Origin: Aeromonas encheleia
GTDB lineage: Bacteria > Pseudomonadota > Gammaproteobacteria > Enterobacterales > Aeromonadaceae
Direction: 5' to 3'
Assembly: GCF_900637545.1 (NCBI RefSeq)
Contig: NZ_LR134376.1
Span: 3,966,001 to 4,030,000 of the forward strand
Length of the DNA: 64,000 nucleotides
Shown here piece after piece: positions 18,229 through 26,331 of this stretch; the stretch's first letter is position 1; each line of letters begins with the position of its first letter. The notes under the pieces are model-generated. The model had not been told where the DNA came from and made no database searches. It saw only the letters and a list, made by a program, of their open reading frames with translations. Made by a program: the position numbers and the translations under genes.

Positions 18229-19257
18229 ATGAGCCGTCCTATCAGTGCCGTCAGCCAGATGCTGGAACGTAACCAAGCCCTCTTTGTCGGCAAGCGGCTA
18301 TTGATCTGCGGCGCCCTGGAGGATGACTATCCTCGCCAGCTGGCCGAACTGACCGCTAGCCTGACGGTCTTCACGACGGATTATTGCTACTACCTCAGCC
18401 AGCAGGCCGCCCTGGGTGACAACATACTGTTCGATCACCAGCTCGGCGGCGCTCCCCGCTTCGATGCCCTGCTGCTGCTGATGCCCAAGGCCAAGGCCGA
18501 GGCGCAGTACCTACTGGCCATGATGACCCCCTTGCTGGAGGCGGGTGCCGATCTGCTGCTGGCGGGTGAGAATCGCGGCGGCATCAACGGGGCCGACAAG
18601 CTGCTGGCGCCCTATGGCGACCGGCCCGTCAAGCGGGACTCCGCCCGCCGCTGCTCCCTCTATCATGCCGAGCTCGGCAAACCGGTCGCCCCGTTCGAGC
18701 TGGACGCCTGGTTCAGTCGCTATGAGTGCCGGGCCGGGGCAACGGATCTGACCGTCATGGCCCTGCCCGGGGTGTTCAGCGCCGACGGGCTGGATCTCGG
18801 CAGCCAGATGCTGCTGGCCAGCCTGCCCCCCATGCGGGGCAAGCTGCTCGACTTCGGCTGTGGTGCCGGCGTCATCGGCTCGGTGCTGGCCAAGCGCAAT
18901 CCCGAGTTGACCATCAGCATGGTGGACATCAGTGCCCTTGCGCTGGAATCCAGCCGCCGTACCCTGGCCGTCAACGGCCTGCAGGGACAGGTCTATGCCT
19001 CCGATGTCTATTCGAATATTGCCGAAAAATTCCAACATATCGTCTCGAACCCCCCCTTCCATGCCGGGCTCAAGACCTTCTATGCCGCCACCGAAACCTT
19101 CCTGGCCGAGGCACCGGCCTTCCTGACCGCCAACGGCTCCCTGACCATAGTCGCCAATGCCTTCCTGCGATACCAACCTATACTGGATACGCACTTCAAA
19201 CGGACCGAGGTGATCGGCAGTGATGCCAAATTCAGGGTGTATCTGAGCAAAGCGTAA
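18229..19257 (+). CDS. rsmC: 16S rRNA m2G1207 methyltransferase RsmC
   Basis: A 342-residue cytoplasmic enzyme that methylates N2 of G1207 in 16S rRNA within the 30S subunit. It has the RsmC two-domain layout: a degenerate N-terminal methyltransferase-like domain (1-165) and a catalytic C-terminal domain. The SAM-binding [18 protein letters not shown] is near 204-221 and the catalytic [11 protein letters not shown] near 268-278. A terminator lies between it and glgC. Confidence 0.94.
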   Translation: MSRPISAVSQMLERNQALFVGKRLLICGALEDDYPRQLAELTASLTVFTTDYCYYLSQQAALGDNILFDHQLGGAPRFDALLLLMPKAKAEAQYLLAMMTPLLEAGADLLLAGENRGGINGADKLLAPYGDRPVKRDSARRCSLYHAELGKPVAPFELDAWFSRYECRAGATDLTVMALPGVFSADGLDLGSQMLLASLPPMRGKLLDFGCGAGVIGSVLAKRNPELTISMVDISALALESSRRTLAVNGLQGQVYASDVYSNIAEKFQHIVSNPPFHAGLKTFYAATETFLAEAPAFLTANGSLTIVANAFLRYQPILDTHFKRTEVIGSDAKFRVYLSKA

Positions 19258-19331
19258 ATAAGTCTAACTGTTGTAATAAAACCAGTAGAGAGTGCCAGAT
19301 GGGATCTGATAAGGTATCAGGAAAACGATTT

Positions 19332-19354
19332 CCACCCCTTTAGGGGTGTTTTTT
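19332..19354 (+). terminator. Intrinsic terminator between rsmC and glgC
   Basis: ACCCC-TTTA-GGGGT is followed by GTTTTTTT. It is preceded by a small hairpin CTGATA-AGG-TATCAG at 19307-19321. It ends rsmC or acts in the glgC leader; the T-run ends 43 bases before the glgC ATG. Confidence 0.75.
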
Positions 19355-19396
19355 TGCAGCAAGTTGAAAACCTTTTCAAGCAGGGAGATAGAGAAG

Positions 19397-20614
19397 ATGG
19401 CAGGCATATTGACCATGATTCTGGCAGGGGGAGAAGGCACTCGCCTCCAGCCGTTGACCACCACTCGCAGCAAGCCTTCTGTGCCCTTTGGCGGCAGTTA
19501 TCGCTTGATCGACTTCGTCCTCAACAACTTCGTCAACGCCGACTTCCTGCGCATCTATGTGCTCACCCAGTTCAAGTCCCAGTCCCTCTACCTGCACATG
19601 AAGAAGGGCTGGAACATCGTCGGCATCACCGACCGCTTCATCGACCCCATTCCGGCCCAGATGCGGATGGGCAAGCGCTGGTATGACGGCACGGCAGACG
19701 CCATCTATCAGAACCTGCGCTTCATCGAGACCTCGGATCCCGAGCACGTCTGCATCTTTGGCTCCGATCACATCTACAAGATGGACGTGAGCCAGATGGT
19801 CACCTTCCACAAGCAGAAGGCCGCCGCCATGACGGTGGCGGCGCTGCGGATGCCCATCGCGGAGGCAAGCGCCTTCGGGGTGATCGAGGTGGATCAGGAG
19901 GGGCGGATGATCGGCTTCGAAGAGAAGCCCAAGCATCCCAAGCACATCCCCGGGGATCCGAGCCAGGCCCTGGTCTCCATGGGCAACTACATCTTCGAGA
20001 CCGAGACCCTCTACCGCGAGCTGAAGCGGGATGCCGCCGAGGAAAACTCCAGCCACGACTTCGGCAAGGACATCATCCCCAGCCTCTACCCGCGCACCCC
20101 TGTCTATGTCTACGACTACAGCACCAACGTGATCCCGGGCGAGAAGCCCAATGTCTACTGGCGTGACGTGGGCACGCTTGACTCTTACTGGCAGGCGCAC
20201 ATGGACCTGGTCGCCGACGACGCCCCCTTCTCGCTCTACAACCGCAAGTGGCCGCTGCACACCCATTATCCTCCCCTGCCGCCCGCCACCTTCATCGACA
20301 CCGATGAGTGCAAGGTCAAGATCGCCAACTCCCTGATCGCCGGCGGGTGTTTCATCCAGGGCAGCCAGATCCAGCGTTCCATCCTGGGGTTCAGCTGCAA
20401 CATAGGGCCCTGCAGCCACATCAGCGAATCCGTGCTGTTGGGGGATGTGAAGATAGGTGAGGGCTGCTCAATTCGACGCGCCATCATCGATAAAAACGTT
20501 GAAATTGCACCCGGCACCGTGATCGGTGAGAATCTGGACCATGATCGAGAGAGGTTTACCGTATCCGAAGGCGGTATCGTCGTGGTACCTAAGGGAGCAA
20601 GAGTTGGCTATTAA
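19397..20614 (+). CDS. glgC: Glucose-1-phosphate adenylyltransferase GlgC
   Basis: GlgC makes ADP-glucose from glucose-1-phosphate and ATP, the committed step of glycogen synthesis. It has 405 residues from MAGILTMILAGGEGTRLQPL, the nucleotide-binding signature. Other marks are PSVPFGGSYRLIDFVLNN, GTADAIYQN, FEEKP and the C-terminal left-handed beta-helix. The in-frame ATG at 19346 is inside the terminator hairpin region and is rejected; AGGGAGATAGAG precedes 19397. GGA triplets near the start could bind CsrA, as known for E. coli glgC. It overlaps glgA. Confidence 0.95.
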   Translation: MAGILTMILAGGEGTRLQPLTTTRSKPSVPFGGSYRLIDFVLNNFVNADFLRIYVLTQFKSQSLYLHMKKGWNIVGITDRFIDPIPAQMRMGKRWYDGTADAIYQNLRFIETSDPEHVCIFGSDHIYKMDVSQMVTFHKQKAAAMTVAALRMPIAEASAFGVIEVDQEGRMIGFEEKPKHPKHIPGDPSQALVSMGNYIFETETLYRELKRDAAEENSSHDFGKDIIPSLYPRTPVYVYDYSTNVIPGEKPNVYWRDVGTLDSYWQAHMDLVADDAPFSLYNRKWPLHTHYPPLPPATFIDTDECKVKIANSLIAGGCFIQGSQIQRSILGFSCNIGPCSHISESVLLGDVKIGEGCSIRRAIIDKNVEIAPGTVIGENLDHDRERFTVSEGGIVVVPKGARVGY

Positions 20615-22070
20615 CCCACTGAAAATCCTATTTGTTGCCTCGGAGGTTGAGGGGCTGGTGAAGACCGGGGGCCTGGCGGATGTGGCCAGAGCCCTGCCAC
20701 TGTATCTGGCCCGACAGGGCCACGACGTCCGCATCATCCTGCCCTTCTACAAGACACTCAAGCGCCGGGACGAGGCCAAGCTGATCGCCTCGCGCTGGCT
20801 GCCGACCCCGCCGGACAGGGCCGATATCAGCTACCGCATCTATCAGCTGGAGCTGGACGGGATCTGTGTCTACCTGCTCGACTGCCCGCAATATTTCGAG
20901 CGGCCCCAGCTCTATGCCGAGAACAACCAGGCCTATCCCGACAACGGCGAGCGTTTCGCCTTCCTGGCGGCGGCGGCCCTGCACGCCTGCGAGCAGCTCG
21001 ACTTCGCCCCCGACATAGCGCACTGCAACGACTGGCATACCGGCCTGCTGCCGCTGTTGCTCAAGACCCGGCACGCTCATAACCCCTTCTTTCAGCACAC
21101 CCGCTCGGTGATCAGCATCCATAATGCGGCCTTTCAGGGGGTGTTCGATCGCCCGCAGTTCTGGGCCGTGCCCGAGATCACCGACTACGAGCAGCGCATC
21201 AGCTACGACTACGGTCACATCAACCTGCTCAAGTGCGGGGTGCTCTATGCCGACAAGATCAATGCGGTCAGCCCCAACTACGCCAGCGAGCTGCTGACCC
21301 ACCTGGGTGCCCACGGCATGGCCAGCGTGTTCCAGCAGCGGGCGGCCGACCTGCGCGGCATTCTCAACGGCTGCGACTATCAGGATTGGGATCCGGCGTT
21401 CGATGAGCTGCTGCCCGCCACCTATGATGGCGACAACCTCGCCGGCAAAGCCGTCTGCAAGCGGACCCTGCAGCAGGAGACCGGCCTGCCCGTCGCCGAG
21501 CTGCCCATCTATGGCATGGTGTGCCGCCTGACCGAGCAGAAAGGGGTGCACCTGCTGATCCCGACCCTGGACAAGTTCCTGCAACACCAGGTGCAGATGG
21601 TGATCGTGGGTTCTGGTGATCCCTCCCTCGCCGCCCAGCTGCAAGCCATAGCCGCGCAACACCCGGACAAGTTCGCCTTCATCAACGCCTATGACGATCG
21701 GCTGGCCCACCTGGTGGAGGCCGGTGCCGACTTCTTCCTGATGCCCTCCCTGTTTGAGCCCTGCGGCCTCAACCAGATGTACAGCCTCGCCTACGGCACC
21801 CTGCCGCTGGTGCGGGCGGTCGGCGGCCTGAAAGACACAGTGGTGGACTGGGCGGCCGATCCTGCACTGGCCACCGGTTTCTGCTTCAACGATCCCACCG
21901 CCAGCACCCTGCTCGATGCCATGCGCCGCAGCCTGCTCCATTACCTGCAGGATCCCGTGCGTTTCGCCCAGGTGCAGCGCAATGCCATGCACACCCGCTT
22001 CAACTGGGCGGACTCGGTGACCCAGTACGAACAGATGTACCGGGATGCACTGGCCCCTGCTCGACGCTGA
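20604..22070 (+). CDS. glgA: Glycogen synthase GlgA
   Basis: GlgA extends alpha-1,4-glucan from ADP-glucose (GT5). The start is a TTG at 20604 with GGGAG 6-7 bases upstream, inside the last codons of glgC, an 11-base overlap. It gives 488 residues (E. coli has 477). The N-terminal motif EGLVKTGGLADV (ADP-glucose Lys near 20) follows the first strand. The C-terminal domain has VCRLTEQKGVHLL and PSLFEPCGLNQMYSLAYGTLPLVR. No glgB, glgX or glgP is adjacent. The unusual start codon and overlap suggest translational coupling to glgC. Confidence 0.94.
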   Translation: MAINPLKILFVASEVEGLVKTGGLADVARALPLYLARQGHDVRIILPFYKTLKRRDEAKLIASRWLPTPPDRADISYRIYQLELDGICVYLLDCPQYFERPQLYAENNQAYPDNGERFAFLAAAALHACEQLDFAPDIAHCNDWHTGLLPLLLKTRHAHNPFFQHTRSVISIHNAAFQGVFDRPQFWAVPEITDYEQRISYDYGHINLLKCGVLYADKINAVSPNYASELLTHLGAHGMASVFQQRAADLRGILNGCDYQDWDPAFDELLPATYDGDNLAGKAVCKRTLQQETGLPVAELPIYGMVCRLTEQKGVHLLIPTLDKFLQHQVQMVIVGSGDPSLAAQLQAIAAQHPDKFAFINAYDDRLAHLVEAGADFFLMPSLFEPCGLNQMYSLAYGTLPLVRAVGGLKDTVVDWAADPALATGFCFNDPTASTLLDAMRRSLLHYLQDPVRFAQVQRNAMHTRFNWADSVTQYEQMYRDALAPARR

Positions 22071-22137
22071 TTTGCTGAAGTTTTGTGCCCTTAACACGGC
22101 TTTACCCGTCAACAGCGAAAAAAGTCACCTTTGGCTG

Positions 22138-22165
22138 TTGACGCCCCCCCAAAACTCTATAAAAT
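22138..22165 (+). promoter_or_regulatory. Promoter of the tRNA-Leu operon
   Basis: TTGACG and TAAAAT are 16 bases apart, followed by a C-rich discriminator (CCCCC). GC-rich discriminators are typical of stringently controlled stable-RNA promoters. Confidence 0.6.
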
Positions 22166-22181
22166 CCCCCACCGCAGTGAT

Positions 22182-22267
22182 GCGAAGGTGGCGGAATTGG
22201 TAGACGCGCTAGCTTCAGGTGTTAGTGTCCCACGGATGTGAGGGTTCGAGTCCCTCTCTTCGCACCA
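22182..22267 (+). tRNA. tRNA-Leu(CAG), copy 1
   Basis: An 86-base class II tRNA with encoded CCA. The acceptor GCGAAGG pairs with TCTTCGC through one G-T wobble. The anticodon loop TTCAGGT gives CAG, reading CUG. The variable arm stem is TCC/GGA. First of five copies under one promoter. Confidence 0.95.
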
Positions 22268-22320
22268 TACTGCAACATGCTTCATCGGTGGCATGTAAAA
22301 TAAGATTGATGACCCAATGT

Positions 22321-22406
22321 GCGAAGGTGGCGGAATTGGTAGACGCGCTAGCTTCAGGTGTTAGTGTCCCACGGATGTGAGGGTTCGAGTCCCTCTCTTC
22401 GCACCA
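22321..22406 (+). tRNA. tRNA-Leu(CAG), copy 2
   Basis: Identical to copy 1 over all 86 bases, including the encoded CCA. It begins the first of the exact 131-base repeat units. Confidence 0.95.
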
Positions 22407-22451
22407 TGCTTTTATCGGACAGCATGTAAATCCAGACTGATAACCCAATGT

Positions 22452-22537
22452 GCGAAGGTGGCGGAATTGGTAGACGCGCTAGCTTCAGGTGTTAGTGTCC
22501 CACGGATGTGAGGGTTCGAGTCCCTCTCTTCGCACCA
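22452..22537 (+). tRNA. tRNA-Leu(CAG), copy 3
   Basis: Identical to copies 1, 2 and 5. The spacer on each side is the same 45-base sequence. Confidence 0.95.
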
Positions 22538-22582
22538 TGCTTTTATCGGACAGCATGTAAATCCAGACTGATAACCCAATGT

Positions 22583-22668
22583 GCGAAGGTGGCGGAATTG
22601 GTAGACGCGCTAGCTTCAGGTGTTAGTGCCCCCTGGGTGTGAGGGTTCGAGTCCCTCTCTTCGCACCA
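22583..22668 (+). tRNA. tRNA-Leu(CAG), copy 4, variant arm
   Basis: Same anticodon and body as the other copies, but the variable arm reads CCC-CCT-GGG where the others read TCC-CAC-GGA. The stem change is compensatory (T-A to C-G), so the tRNA should still fold. Confidence 0.95.
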
Positions 22669-22741
22669 TGATTCTGACATGTAAAAACAGAGCGATGCGT
22701 TCCAACCGCATTTAAAAATAAGCTGGAGAAAAAAACAGTGT

Positions 22742-22827
22742 GCGAAGGTGGCGGAATTGGTAGACGCGCTAGCTTCAGGTGTTAGTGTCCCACGGATGTG
22801 AGGGTTCGAGTCCCTCTCTTCGCACCA
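22742..22827 (+). tRNA. tRNA-Leu(CAG), copy 5
   Basis: Identical to copies 1-3. The spacer before it is longer and unrelated to the 45-base spacers. A terminator follows 10 bases downstream. Confidence 0.95.
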
Positions 22828-22837
22828 TCTATTATGC

Positions 22838-22876
22838 AAAAGGCCCATCACGCAAGTGATGGGCCTTTTGTTTTTG
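22838..22876 (+). terminator. Terminator of the tRNA-Leu operon
   Basis: AAAAGGCCCATCAC pairs with GTGATGGGCCTTTT across a GCAA-containing loop and is followed by GTTTTT. Confidence 0.9.
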
Positions 22877-22929
22877 GCCTCGCCATGGCTATGCTCTGGC
22901 TAGTCCAACACCATCAACAAGGACGCCCG

Positions 22930-23196
22930 ATGATCCTGGATACCGACATTCACAACTTCTATGAGCAGCTGGTGCTCAAGGAGATAGAGAAACAGGGACT
23001 GAGTCAGACGCTGAGCCCCCACCAGCTGGCCGATCTCTGCTGCCTGACCCTGAACCAGCTCCCCTCTCACTACATCCGCCACAACGTCGACATGATCTAC
23101 TTCATGACCGAGGCCCAGCGCACCGAGATGGAGCAGAAGGTCATCGTCTCGCTTCGACTGGCGCACGAGAAAATCCAGGCAGTTCCCTCTCGCTGA
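22930..23196 (+). CDS. ComFB-family small protein
   Basis: An 88-residue cytoplasmic protein starting at MILDTDIHNFYEQLVLKEIE with AAGGA about 8 bases upstream; the in-frame ATG at 22798 lies inside a tRNA. The order is N-terminal helix, CCLTLNQLPSHYIRHNVDMI, then MTEAQRTEMEQKVIVSLRLA. This is the layout of the ComFB family (late competence protein), where LPP.Y..H and the terminal acid/helix motif recur. Its role here is not known. Recent work in cyanobacteria has proposed ComFB relatives as cyclic-dinucleotide binders, which I recall but cannot verify. It converges with the next small gene (one base between stops). Confidence 0.75.
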   Translation: MILDTDIHNFYEQLVLKEIEKQGLSQTLSPHQLADLCCLTLNQLPSHYIRHNVDMIYFMTEAQRTEMEQKVIVSLRLAHEKIQAVPSR

Positions 23197-23406
23197 CTAG
23201 GACCAGGACTGCTGCCAGAGCAAGGCCACGACCCCAGTCATGCCGGCGACTGGCAGCAGGATCAGCACCGGCCTCAGTTTGGGTTCCAACATGATCCAGG
23301 CCGCCAGCAGAAAGCCCAGACTCCATACCCCGTACGCCTTGTCCTGACCCCAGCCCAGTACCGCCAGCAAGCCCGCCAACAGCAGGCACCTCACTATCCA
23401 GATCAT
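23197..23406 (-). CDS. Small hydrophobic membrane protein, possibly iron-regulated
   Basis: A protein of 69-72 residues with two or three membrane segments (MIWIVRCLLLAGLLAVLGW; YGVWSLGFLLAAWIML; PVLILLPVAGMTGVVALLW). I prefer the ATG at 23406, as AAAGGG is 9 bases upstream; the ATG at 23415 directly abuts AAAGGG. I do not recognise the family. The Fur-box-like site 25-40 bases upstream suggests repression by iron. Confidence 0.65.
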   Translation of the reverse strand: MIWIVRCLLLAGLLAVLGWGQDKAYGVWSLGFLLAAWIMLEPKLRPVLILLPVAGMTGVVALLWQQSWS

Positions 23407-23430
23407 GGTGAACATCCCTTTCGCATCATT

Positions 23431-23445
23431 CGATAACGATTATCA
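23431..23445 (-). promoter_or_regulatory. Fur-box-like operator
   Basis: On the minus strand the 7-1-7 site reads TGATAAT-C-GTTATCG, matching 12 of 14 arm positions of the Fur consensus TGATAAT-N-ATTATCA. A -10-like TAAAAT lies at 23456-23451, so the site would cover the transcription start of the small membrane protein gene. Confidence 0.65.
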
Positions 23446-23632
23446 TTTGTATTTTAGCATAGTGCTATCGGACTTTTCTATCGGCGTCGGATGTCTCATC
23501 GGGGCAAACAGGGCACTCAAAAATGGGTCATGAGATCAACTAATTTGTAAGTTTTTCAATCAAAACTGCATTTTTGCTAAATGTGTTGGGATTTTAGACC
23601 CTGAGTTTGTGGTAGATTGCGGCCTCTTTTTG

Positions 23633-23680
23633 GGTTGCCCCCTCGGGATACAAGTATCCACAGGACGAGAGGGAGCGACC
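23633..23680 (+). ncRNA. Candidate structured RNA in the nhaC leader
   Basis: Three stacked helices can be drawn: GGTTGC/GCGACC (23633-23638 with 23675-23680, one wobble), CCCTC/GAGGG (23640-23644 with 23669-23673) and GGATA/TATCC with a CAAG loop (23646-23659). A large asymmetric internal loop, 1 base against 9 bases (23660-23668, ACAGGACGA), separates the upper helices. It ends 28 bases before the nhaC ATG. Its identity is not known; a cation riboswitch is one possibility. Confidence 0.45.
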
Positions 23681-23708
23681 TTGGCGAGCAAGAGTTTAGG
23701 AAGTATCT

Positions 23709-25118
23709 ATGCAAAACCAACATAACCACATTCGACTGCCTAACATGCCACAGGTGTTTGCCTGCCTGGCCATTTTCCTGGCCCTGGCCTTCTCCTTCAC
23801 CAGCGTGCTCGACTTGCCAATCCAGTTGGCACTGTTCATCGCCTGGTTCGTCATCATGGGACTCGGCATCCGGCTCGGCCATGATTACAAATCCTTGGAG
23901 CAGGCCGCCGTCGACGGTGTCGCCAAGGGCATGGGCGCCATCCTGATACTGGTCTCCGTCGGTGCCCTGGTCGGCACCTGGATCGCGGGCGGCATAGTCC
24001 CCAGCATCATCTACTTCGGGCTCAAGGTGATACACCCGTCCATCTTCCTGCTGGCGACCCTGATCATCTGCTCTCTCACCTCCCTTGCCACCGGCACCTC
24101 CTGGGGCTCGGCGGCCACCGCCGGCATCGCCATGATGGGCATAGGCCACAGCCTGGGCGTGCCTGCGCCACTGGTGGCCGGCGCCGTGCTCTCCGGCGTC
24201 TATTTTGGTGACAAGCTCTCCCCGCTCTCCGACTCCGTGGTGCTGGCCTCCACCATGTCCAACGTCGACGTGGTGGAGCACATCAAGGGCATGCTGCCCA
24301 TCAGCCTGTTCTCCTATGTCATCACGGCGGCCCTGTTCACCGTGGTCGGCATGCAGTACTCGGGCAACGTCAGCCTGGAGCAGGTCAACCTGGTGATGGA
24401 GGCGCTCGACAAGCAGTTCAACATCACCCCGCTGGCCATAGTACCCGTGATACTGGTGCTGGGGCTGCTGGCTAACCGCAAGCCCGCCTTCCCGGTGATC
24501 AGCTTCGGCGCCCTGCTCGGCCTGATCTGGGCCATCGCCTTCCAGGACATGGATCCGGTAAAGGCCATGCACTCCGCCTACAGCCCGTTCGCCATCACCT
24601 CGGGGGTCGACTTCATCGACAACATCCTGGGCCGCGGCGGTATGGAGTCCATGCTGGGCTCGGTGGCGGTCATCATCTTCGGGCTGGGCTTCGGCGGCCT
24701 GCTGGAGAAGGTCGGCATCCTGGCGGTGATCGCCAGCGCCTTCGAGAAGCGCATCAACAGCGTCGGCAGCCTGACCAGCCACACCATAGCCACCGCCTTC
24801 CTGGCCAATGTGTTCGGCTCGGCCATGTATGTGTCGCTGATCCTGACCCCCAAGATCATGGCCAAGAACTACGACCGGCTGGGGCTGGAGCGCAAGAACC
24901 TCTCCCGCAACGCCGAGTTCGGTGGCACCCTCACCTGCGGCATGGTGCCCTGGAGCGACAACGGCATCTTCATGGCCGGGGTGCTGGGGGTGGCGACCCT
25001 GGATTACCTGCCCTACATGTGGCTCAGCTTCACCTGCATCCTGGTGACCATCACCCTCGCCTACCTGGGCAAGGCGGTGAACCGGATCCCGGTGATCGAG
25101 GCGGCCAGTTCTCGCTAA
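23709..25118 (+). CDS. nhaC: NhaC-family Na+/H+ antiporter
   Basis: A 469-residue inner-membrane antiporter with about eleven to twelve hydrophobic segments. Family marks are SLATGTSWGSAATAGIAMMG, VLSGVYFGDKLSPLSDSVVL and the late GGTLTCGMVPWSDNG. It would export Na+ (or Li+) using the proton gradient, though some NhaC paralogues carry organic substrates. AGGAAG lies 7 bases upstream of the ATG. It is monocistronic with its own terminator. The 5' leader of over 100 bases carries the hairpin at 23633-23680. Confidence 0.93.
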   Translation: MQNQHNHIRLPNMPQVFACLAIFLALAFSFTSVLDLPIQLALFIAWFVIMGLGIRLGHDYKSLEQAAVDGVAKGMGAILILVSVGALVGTWIAGGIVPSIIYFGLKVIHPSIFLLATLIICSLTSLATGTSWGSAATAGIAMMGIGHSLGVPAPLVAGAVLSGVYFGDKLSPLSDSVVLASTMSNVDVVEHIKGMLPISLFSYVITAALFTVVGMQYSGNVSLEQVNLVMEALDKQFNITPLAIVPVILVLGLLANRKPAFPVISFGALLGLIWAIAFQDMDPVKAMHSAYSPFAITSGVDFIDNILGRGGMESMLGSVAVIIFGLGFGGLLEKVGILAVIASAFEKRINSVGSLTSHTIATAFLANVFGSAMYVSLILTPKIMAKNYDRLGLERKNLSRNAEFGGTLTCGMVPWSDNGIFMAGVLGVATLDYLPYMWLSFTCILVTITLAYLGKAVNRIPVIEAASSR

Positions 25119-25137
25119 GCATTCAAAAACAATGACA

Positions 25138-25163
25138 AAGGCGCCTGCGGGCGCCTTTTGTTT
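25138..25163 (+). terminator. Intrinsic terminator after nhaC
   Basis: AAGGCGCC-TGCG-GGCGCCTT is followed by TTGTTT. Confidence 0.85.
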
Positions 25164-25221
25164 GGACGGGATTCGAGGTTAAGCTGGCAGCCAACCTCGT
25201 CGCTCGTGGCAGGATGCCCAG

Positions 25222-26145
25222 ATGAACTTTACCTTTCGCCAGATCCGCTATTTCGTGGCCGTGGCCGACAACTTCTCGGTGAGCCGCGCCGCCGCCGAGC
25301 TGCACATCTCCCAGTCGGCGGTCACCAGCGCCATCCGCGAGCTGGAGACCGAGCTCGGCGCCGCCCTGTTCGAGCGCAACCCCCGTGGCGTCAGCCTCAC
25401 CGCCCAGGGTCACCAGTTCCTACTCCATGCCAGACGCATCTTGGGCGCCATGACGGAGGCGGGCCAGTCCCTCAAGGCGGTGGCACAGCAGGATCAGGGC
25501 CAGCTCACCATAGGGGTAACCACGCTGGTAGCCGGTTACTACCTGTCGGAGGCGCTCGGCCGCTTCCGACGCGCCTTCCCGGCGGTGCGCATCGAGGTGA
25601 AGGAGGACGAGCAGCCGTTTCTCGAGCATCAGATCGTCAACGGCGAGGTGGATGTGGGGATCCTGATGACCAACCGCACCATCCGTCAGGAGGCGTTCGA
25701 TACCGAGCTGCTGACCCGCTCGCCGCTGAGGCTCTGGCTCGCCGCCAATCACCCCCTCTGCGCCGAATCGACCCTCTCCCTCAAGGCGCTGAGCGAGGAG
25801 CCCATGATCTCCCTCACCGCCGATCAGCTGGATCAGATCATCGGCTCTGGCCTGCGCCGCTACGGCATCCAGCCCCGCATAGTGCTGCGCACCGCCTCGG
25901 TGGAAGCGGTGCGCAGCCTGGTGGCCAGCCAGCTAGGCGCCGCCCTGCTGCCGGACTTCGCCTACCGCCCCTGGTCGCTGGAACAGGAGCGGGTCGAGGC
26001 CCGCGCCATCAAGGAACCCATCCCCGCCATCGACATCGGCCTGGTATGGCGGCGCGGCTCACACCTGAGTTGGACCGCCCGTGAATTCATCGACATAGTG
26101 CGGGATCAGAGCCGGCTGCGGGCCCGCCAGACGGCCTCCCGCTAG
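25222..26145 (+). CDS. LysR-type transcriptional regulator
   Basis: This 307-residue regulator has an N-terminal winged helix-turn-helix (FTFRQIRYFVAVADNFSVSR then AAELHISQSAVTSAIRELE, residues 3-42) and a periplasmic-binding-like effector domain from about residue 90. It lies 186 bases upstream of the ydcS operon on the same strand, so it may control that operon, but LysR proteins more often act on divergent genes. The effector is unknown. Confidence 0.9.
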   Translation: MNFTFRQIRYFVAVADNFSVSRAAAELHISQSAVTSAIRELETELGAALFERNPRGVSLTAQGHQFLLHARRILGAMTEAGQSLKAVAQQDQGQLTIGVTTLVAGYYLSEALGRFRRAFPAVRIEVKEDEQPFLEHQIVNGEVDVGILMTNRTIRQEAFDTELLTRSPLRLWLAANHPLCAESTLSLKALSEEPMISLTADQLDQIIGSGLRRYGIQPRIVLRTASVEAVRSLVASQLGAALLPDFAYRPWSLEQERVEARAIKEPIPAIDIGLVWRRGSHLSWTAREFIDIVRDQSRLRARQTASR

Positions 26146-26331
26146 GAGCATTCCCCCGAACGCCACGAAAATTCAGATTCATCTGCACTCGATATCGATT
26201 TAGCAGATACCTGAGCGGTTAAAAATTGAAATTCTCATTACTGCTCGCTTCTCCTACGCTCATGACTAGTTAACAGGATGTTAATGCCATCGTGGCGTCG
26301 CCATGGTTCAAGTTGATGCAAGGAGAGCAAG

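Larger units (their letters stand above)
22321..22668 (+). repeat. 131-base tandem duplication of tRNA-Leu plus spacer
   Basis: tRNA starts at 22321, 22452 and 22583 are exactly 131 bases apart and the two 45-base spacers (22407-22451 and 22538-22582) are identical. This indicates recent unequal crossing-over between tRNA copies. Confidence 0.9.

Noticed and set aside
20628..22112. Minus-strand ORF of 494 codons opposite glgA
   Set aside because: Shadow of glgA; His/Gln/Val-rich translation with no recognisable domain.
22215..22851. Minus-strand ORFs across the tRNA-Leu array with repeated peptide EERDSNPH
   Set aside because: These are reverse-strand translations of the tRNA genes themselves, a common annotation artefact.
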